Assembly (NCBI GenBank): GCA_002081555.1
Contig: MZNV01002901.1
Location: 1-48,921, forward strand
Source: Protostelium mycophagum
Taxonomy: Eukaryota; Evosea; Variosea; Protosteliida; Protosteliaceae
DNA: 48,921 nt
Reading direction: 5' to 3'
Of this stretch, positions 45,350-48,921 are shown one piece after another. Position 1 is the first letter of the stretch; each line of letters begins with the position of its first letter. A program made the position numbers and the translations under genes. The notes beneath the pieces are model-generated. The model saw only the letters and a program-made list of their open reading frames with translations. It did no database searches and had not been told where the DNA came from.

Positions 45350-46739
45350 TAACCTCTCCTTATTCTTCATATAATAATCGATCCTCTTCAGTCCATACCC
45401 AATATAATCAAACTCTATAGAGGATATCTCTGCTTGAACAAGTGCCCATACCCCCCAGAAGAAATGAGTTAATAATACCATCCTATTCACATCCAGATAT
45501 AATTCATTCACTTCCTCCGATCTCTTCTCTCCTACTCACCTTAGTATATATATATAGTATATATATATACATATATATACTACATATATATAGAAATAGA
45601 TATACACACCTTTAAGTGCTTGAAGGTAGATGCTGAGAAAATAAAGTTGTTTCTCTTTGGATGGAAATTGATGATAATTTAATTCAAAACCACACCATTC
45701 GACAAAGTGATTGGCAATATCGTATGCATTATAATTATAGGCTCCATATTCATAATCTATAAAATAGACGACACCTGTACCTATTATCCATCTGTATTGA
45801 TGTATATCATCCTTGATGTATATCACCTACCTTTCTCCTCCTCCCACAATATATTCCCTGCAAGAAGATCGTTGTGACATAGCCCCACCAATAGATCTTC
45901 AGAGTGTAACACTTCTTTTAACTCTTTCATCTTTGATTATGGGATAAGTAGTGGTATTGACATCATGAGGATTATTGATCTATATTCCTACCTCTGCAAC
46001 TAATTGAAGACGAGAAACTCCTGATTTGATCATCAAGTTGTTCTTTTCTTCCACGGTATAAGTATCTGGGACTGTGATTACATCAGAATTAGTATGAGGT
46101 AAAGGACGTACTCAAGGCTAAGAAGTCTGAGAGCTTCTTCCACACATAAATATCACTCTTATCACCGAGTGATATTTCTGAACGATGCCACTGTGCCATT
46201 CTCTTTGCTATGGCCTCCGAATATTGTCCACTCGATAACTCTCAACAATTCAGAGAGGTGATATGGTCCTATACCCACTTGTTGCCTCTAGTGTCTGTCC
46301 TTCGAAATAACCGTAGACAAATCCATTGTTGAACGTACCATAGAGGATAGGTGCGAGTTCAATTTTGGACAGCGCTTTAATCGTCTGGTCAACTCAGTGT
46401 ATGAACCATGGATAAGAGTTCACCTGCAATTCGACGTCTCTATCGATGAAAACTTCTGTCTTACTTCCGTACACACGAACTAGAACGTGAAAATCTATTA
46501 AAGATACTCGATACACTGCAAACTTCAGATCATGAAAGTATCAACAACTCACATTGATTAGTGATGCCTCCTGCGAGTTCTTTGGCTTGAAATTGAGAGC
46601 TAGGAATGTCTACCCAACCTTCAACCAGCTGTTTGGCGATTTCTCTATACGTCTTTAGCAGCGATTAGATATCAAGTACTCACATCGCGTCTTGAAGAAC
46701 GGTTTCTGTTGTGCTCAGTGTCACAGGGAGCTTCTTCAT
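45332..46739 (-). CDS. Choline/ethanolamine kinase
   Basis: Nine exons (46684-46739, 46553-46644, 46424-46494, 46279-46384, 46112-46240, 45992-46071, 45831-45930, 45610-45780, 45332-45531) give 334 residues. It phosphorylates choline or ethanolamine, the first step of the Kennedy phospholipid pathway. Family marks: GGITNQYFHVLVRVYGSKTE, the Brenner motif CHNDLLAGNILW with catalytic Asp, and the choline-kinase motif VYFIDYEYGAYNYNAYDIAN. VEWCGFELNYHQFPS follows. The start is uncertain: in-frame coding-like sequence runs back to a 'gttgtag' at about 46800. The last acceptor has two near-equal choices. The stop is 45 nt from the convergent SPP stop. Confidence 0.92.
45532..45609. repeat. TA-rich self-complementary intron
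   Basis: This 78-nt choline-kinase intron is almost entirely alternating 'tatatat...' with 'agtatatata' and 'tactacatata' blocks, able to fold on itself on either strand. Likely microsatellite expansion. Confidence 0.8.
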
Positions 46740-46839
46740 TCTTTTGTAAACTGTTTCCTTTTGTTGTTTGAAATCTTCTCGAGATTCGTAAGATAATCTA
46801 CAACGATGTTTTTCTCTTTTTCATGACGAGGGGTTGACA

Positions 46840-47182
46840 TCTCCAAAAATTGGATTTTCGATTATCTTTCATTTTTGAAATATATATACAGATATATAGA
46901 TAGAAATATTCTCAATTGTGCTGGTTGTCAACTCGCAAACTGCCAGAAATACAGAGGATTCAGTTTTCATCGAGTTTCGTCAGAGCACCATAGGATCATC
47001 ATTCTACTGATGATCTAAACCACACTGCACAATTATTGAGTAGTTATTTCTTGGGTATGTTATGAGCCTGGTGATATATTTTGTGGCAAAAATGATTGAT
47101 CCGACAGGATGAAGGAATATAAATTCGTTGTAGAGTGTCATGCTGCCATTGCGCACTGCCATTTTTCCACCACTGCCGCAAG
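46840..47182. promoter_or_regulatory. Divergent promoter region, choline kinase / two-LIM gene
   Basis: No gene seen. Contains 'cgttgtagagtg' at about 47127, 50 bp before the LIM start codon, and 'catcgttgtag' on the minus strand at about 46800 before the kinase. The same GTTGTAG word precedes several other genes in this window. It could be an initiator element or a 5' UTR splice acceptor (a gtatgt donor occurs at about 47054). Confidence 0.45.
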
Positions 47183-48431
47183 ATGAACGTTGAGAAGGAG
47201 ACCTGCCTCGCCTGCAAGAAGACAGTGTGAGTAGATGGCCCCAAATATAATCCAACTAACTATTTAGGTATGTGTCCGAGAAGTTGTCTGCCGATGGCAA
47301 GATCTTCCACAAGACTTGTTTCAGATGTACCCATTGTAACAACATTCTCAAGTTAGGAAGCTATGCTTCTATGGATGGAGTATTCTACTGCAAGCCACAC
47401 TTTAAGCAGCTGTTTGCTTCCAAGGGCAATTACTCTGAGGGTTTTGGAAAGCTCAAGCCCCAGCACGTGAGTTTCACTCCTTAGGTGTCGCATTACTGAC
47501 TTGATTTCAGGAATTCGAGGCCAGCAAGGGTACAAGCATAACTGAATGTGTTTCCTAATAAATACAGGTATGACCAGAGATACTTCCGCCGAAAAGCCTG
47601 CACCAGCACCGGCGAAGAAGGCAGAAAACGTTGCCAGCCCTGTTCCCTCAGCCAAGAGCGAAGAGAAGGAACCCGAGACCAGAAGTGGGGGCACCTCTGT
47701 CTCAGACCTTATGAAGAAACACCAATCCTCTATCAATGACTCCACAAAACCCGTTACCAGCTCACCAGATGTCTCTTCTATTCCCAAAGATGGTGATGAA
47801 AAGAAGCCAGCTGAACACGGTAACCACCACCCAGAACATCACAACGCTCCAGGACATGTAGAGGGACAGCACCACCATGAGGAACACCACAAAACCACGG
47901 ACTCCACAAAACCCGCTGAGTCAAAACCCGCCGAGACCAAGACTGAGACAAAGGCCCCAGCTGAAGAAAAGCCTTTGAACAAATCCACCTCTTCAGACAA
48001 GTCCAGCCCTGCTCCCCCCGTATGTTTGACACCTGTTTGTCATTGTTGTCGCTGATGATGTGTAGACCTTAAAGAGAAGCCCTTCCTTGACAAGAGGAGG
48101 AGGCAACAAATGCAAGGTCTGCGGAAAGACCGTGTACCCAATGGAAGAGTTGAAGGTAGAAGGAGACACTTTCCACAAGACTTGCCTCAGATGTACTCAC
48201 TGCAACAACACTCTCAAGCTGGGTAGCTATGCTTCTATGGATGGAGTATTCTACTGCAAGCCACACTTTAAGCAGCTGTTTGCTTCCAAGGGCAATTACT
48301 CTGAGGGTTTTGGAAAGCTCAAGCCCCAGCACGTGAGTTGGAATGCTTCATATAAGATACGATTAATAGAGGATATATGATTTATATTTTGTTAGGAGTT
48401 CGAGGCCAACAAGAAAACAGAGGGCAACTGA
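47183..48431 (+). CDS. Two-LIM protein with long charged linker
   Basis: Six exons (47183-47226, 47268-47466, 47511-47529, 47568-48019, 48066-48332, 48396-48431) give 338 residues. LIM1 ([33 protein letters not shown]) and LIM2 ([22 protein letters not shown]) are each followed by [18 protein letters not shown], as in plant SF3/WLIM and CRP-type actin-bundling LIM proteins. The linker of about 170 residues is Lys/Glu/Pro-rich with a His-rich patch ([20 protein letters not shown]). Likely binds or bundles F-actin. The LIM domains came from an internal duplication, part of which is still identical at the DNA level. Confidence 0.9.
47359..47473 (+). repeat. 115-bp tract identical to 48225-48339
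   Basis: The second half of LIM1, its exon end and the first bases of the following intron are the same, base for base, as the matching part of LIM2 866 bp downstream. Sequence just outside the tract differs clearly. Confidence 0.95.
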
Positions 48432-48921
48432 TTTCGATGTCTGTATTTTAGAGGCAAATAAAATGCAATCAAAAAGTTTTACTCGTTTATTCAGCCGGAA
48501 GTTGGCCTGTTTTACAACTGGCGTGCGTGCATCGGCTCAGGGTAAAGTATTGGTGATTGTCGGTTCGTGCCTCTATGTGTCATGTATTCTTCTATATATA
48601 TGGAAAATATCCTAGTCATTTGGTTCTTCTATATGTATGGAAGATATCCTAGTGTGGGTGGGCCTCCAGGGTATGGGTGGGGGGGGAGGGCAACCAGTGT
48701 ATTGGTTGGGTCATATGTGGGTCTATGTCTGTGTTGGGTAGGGGGAAGGCAACTGACATATTGGTTGGGTCATATGTGGATCTGTATCTATGTTGGGTGG
48801 GCAGGAGGGCAACCAATGTCTTTTGGCGGGGTTGCGTTTTTCAGTGTCAGATTGTGTATTGTCGTTGTGTCGTTTGTGTTGCTGTTGTGTTTGGTTCATA
48901 TTCTTATTTCTAGTTTTTTTG
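48432..48921. other. Gene-free right end
   Basis: Follows the LIM gene stop; an AATAAA-type signal lies at 48457. A block 'ttcttctatat.tatgga' ... 'atatcctag' occurs twice (48588 and 48625 onwards), then the G-rich tandem repeat begins. No coding signal beyond a short chance frame. Confidence 0.55.
48687..48825 (+). repeat. G-rich tandem repeat, about 60-bp unit
   Basis: Two full units and part of a third, spaced 59-60 bp, each with 'ggcaac' then 'ttggttgggtcatatgtgg' and 'tgttgggt'. The strand is strongly G/T-biased, with runs of G up to eight just upstream. May continue beyond the window. Confidence 0.85.

Overview
The window is a gene-dense piece of a unicellular eukaryote nuclear genome. 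About 27 protein genes lie in 48.9 kb on both strands. They are often only 20-200 bp apart and are cut by very short GT...AG spliceosomal introns, mostly 35-50 nt. The gene content (PINCH-like LIM protein, penta-EF-hand proteins with G/Y/P/Q-rich tails, formin, RCC1-BTB protein, PH-CRIB protein, MOB1, Ragulator subunit, DUF1996 surface protein) fits an amoebozoan best. A FUZ gene suggests a lineage that still makes a cilium. A protosteloid amoeba is my inference; no rRNA or organelle marker fixes it. I rebuilt the exons by reading both strands and requiring splice phases to match. For almost every gene below the summed exons keep one open frame to the stop.

Layout. 1-2.3 kb: a decayed dispersed repeat, then a secreted EGF-domain gene carrying an exact 160-bp tandem duplication across an intron-exon junction. 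2.6-8.3 kb: galactokinase, uroporphyrinogen-III synthase, a cytochrome b561 protein and a cyclic-nucleotide-binding-domain membrane protein. 8.4-10.4 kb: DUF1996 surface protein. 10.4-11.75 kb: the largest gap. 11.75-20.9 kb: CK2 beta, FUZ, SRP9, a FYR-domain/PIAS-type SUMO ligase, mitochondrial processing peptidase beta and SDS22. 21.3-28.9 kb: a small membrane protein, a PINCH/paxillin-like LIM protein, two head-to-head penta-EF-hand genes and a PH-CRIB protein. 28.9-29.66 kb: a gap with a second copy of the repeat from the window start. 29.66-38.5 kb: a short-chain dehydrogenase, MOB1, three proteins I cannot identify and an RCC1/double-BTB protein. 38.7-48.4 kb: formin, LAMTOR2, an unknown helical protein, signal peptide peptidase, choline/ethanolamine kinase and a two-LIM protein. 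The right end is a G-rich tandem repeat.

Most genes are housekeeping and are not a functional cluster. A theme recurs in cytoskeleton and adhesion signalling (formin, PH-CRIB, PINCH-like, LIM, PEF, MOB1), but I see no operon-like logic. The most unusual items are the FYR + PINIT + SP-RING fusion, the LIM protein joining paxillin-like LD motifs to a PINCH-like five-LIM array, FUZ in this setting, and two recent sequence-homogenisation events (160-bp duplication; 115-bp identical tract in the two-LIM gene).
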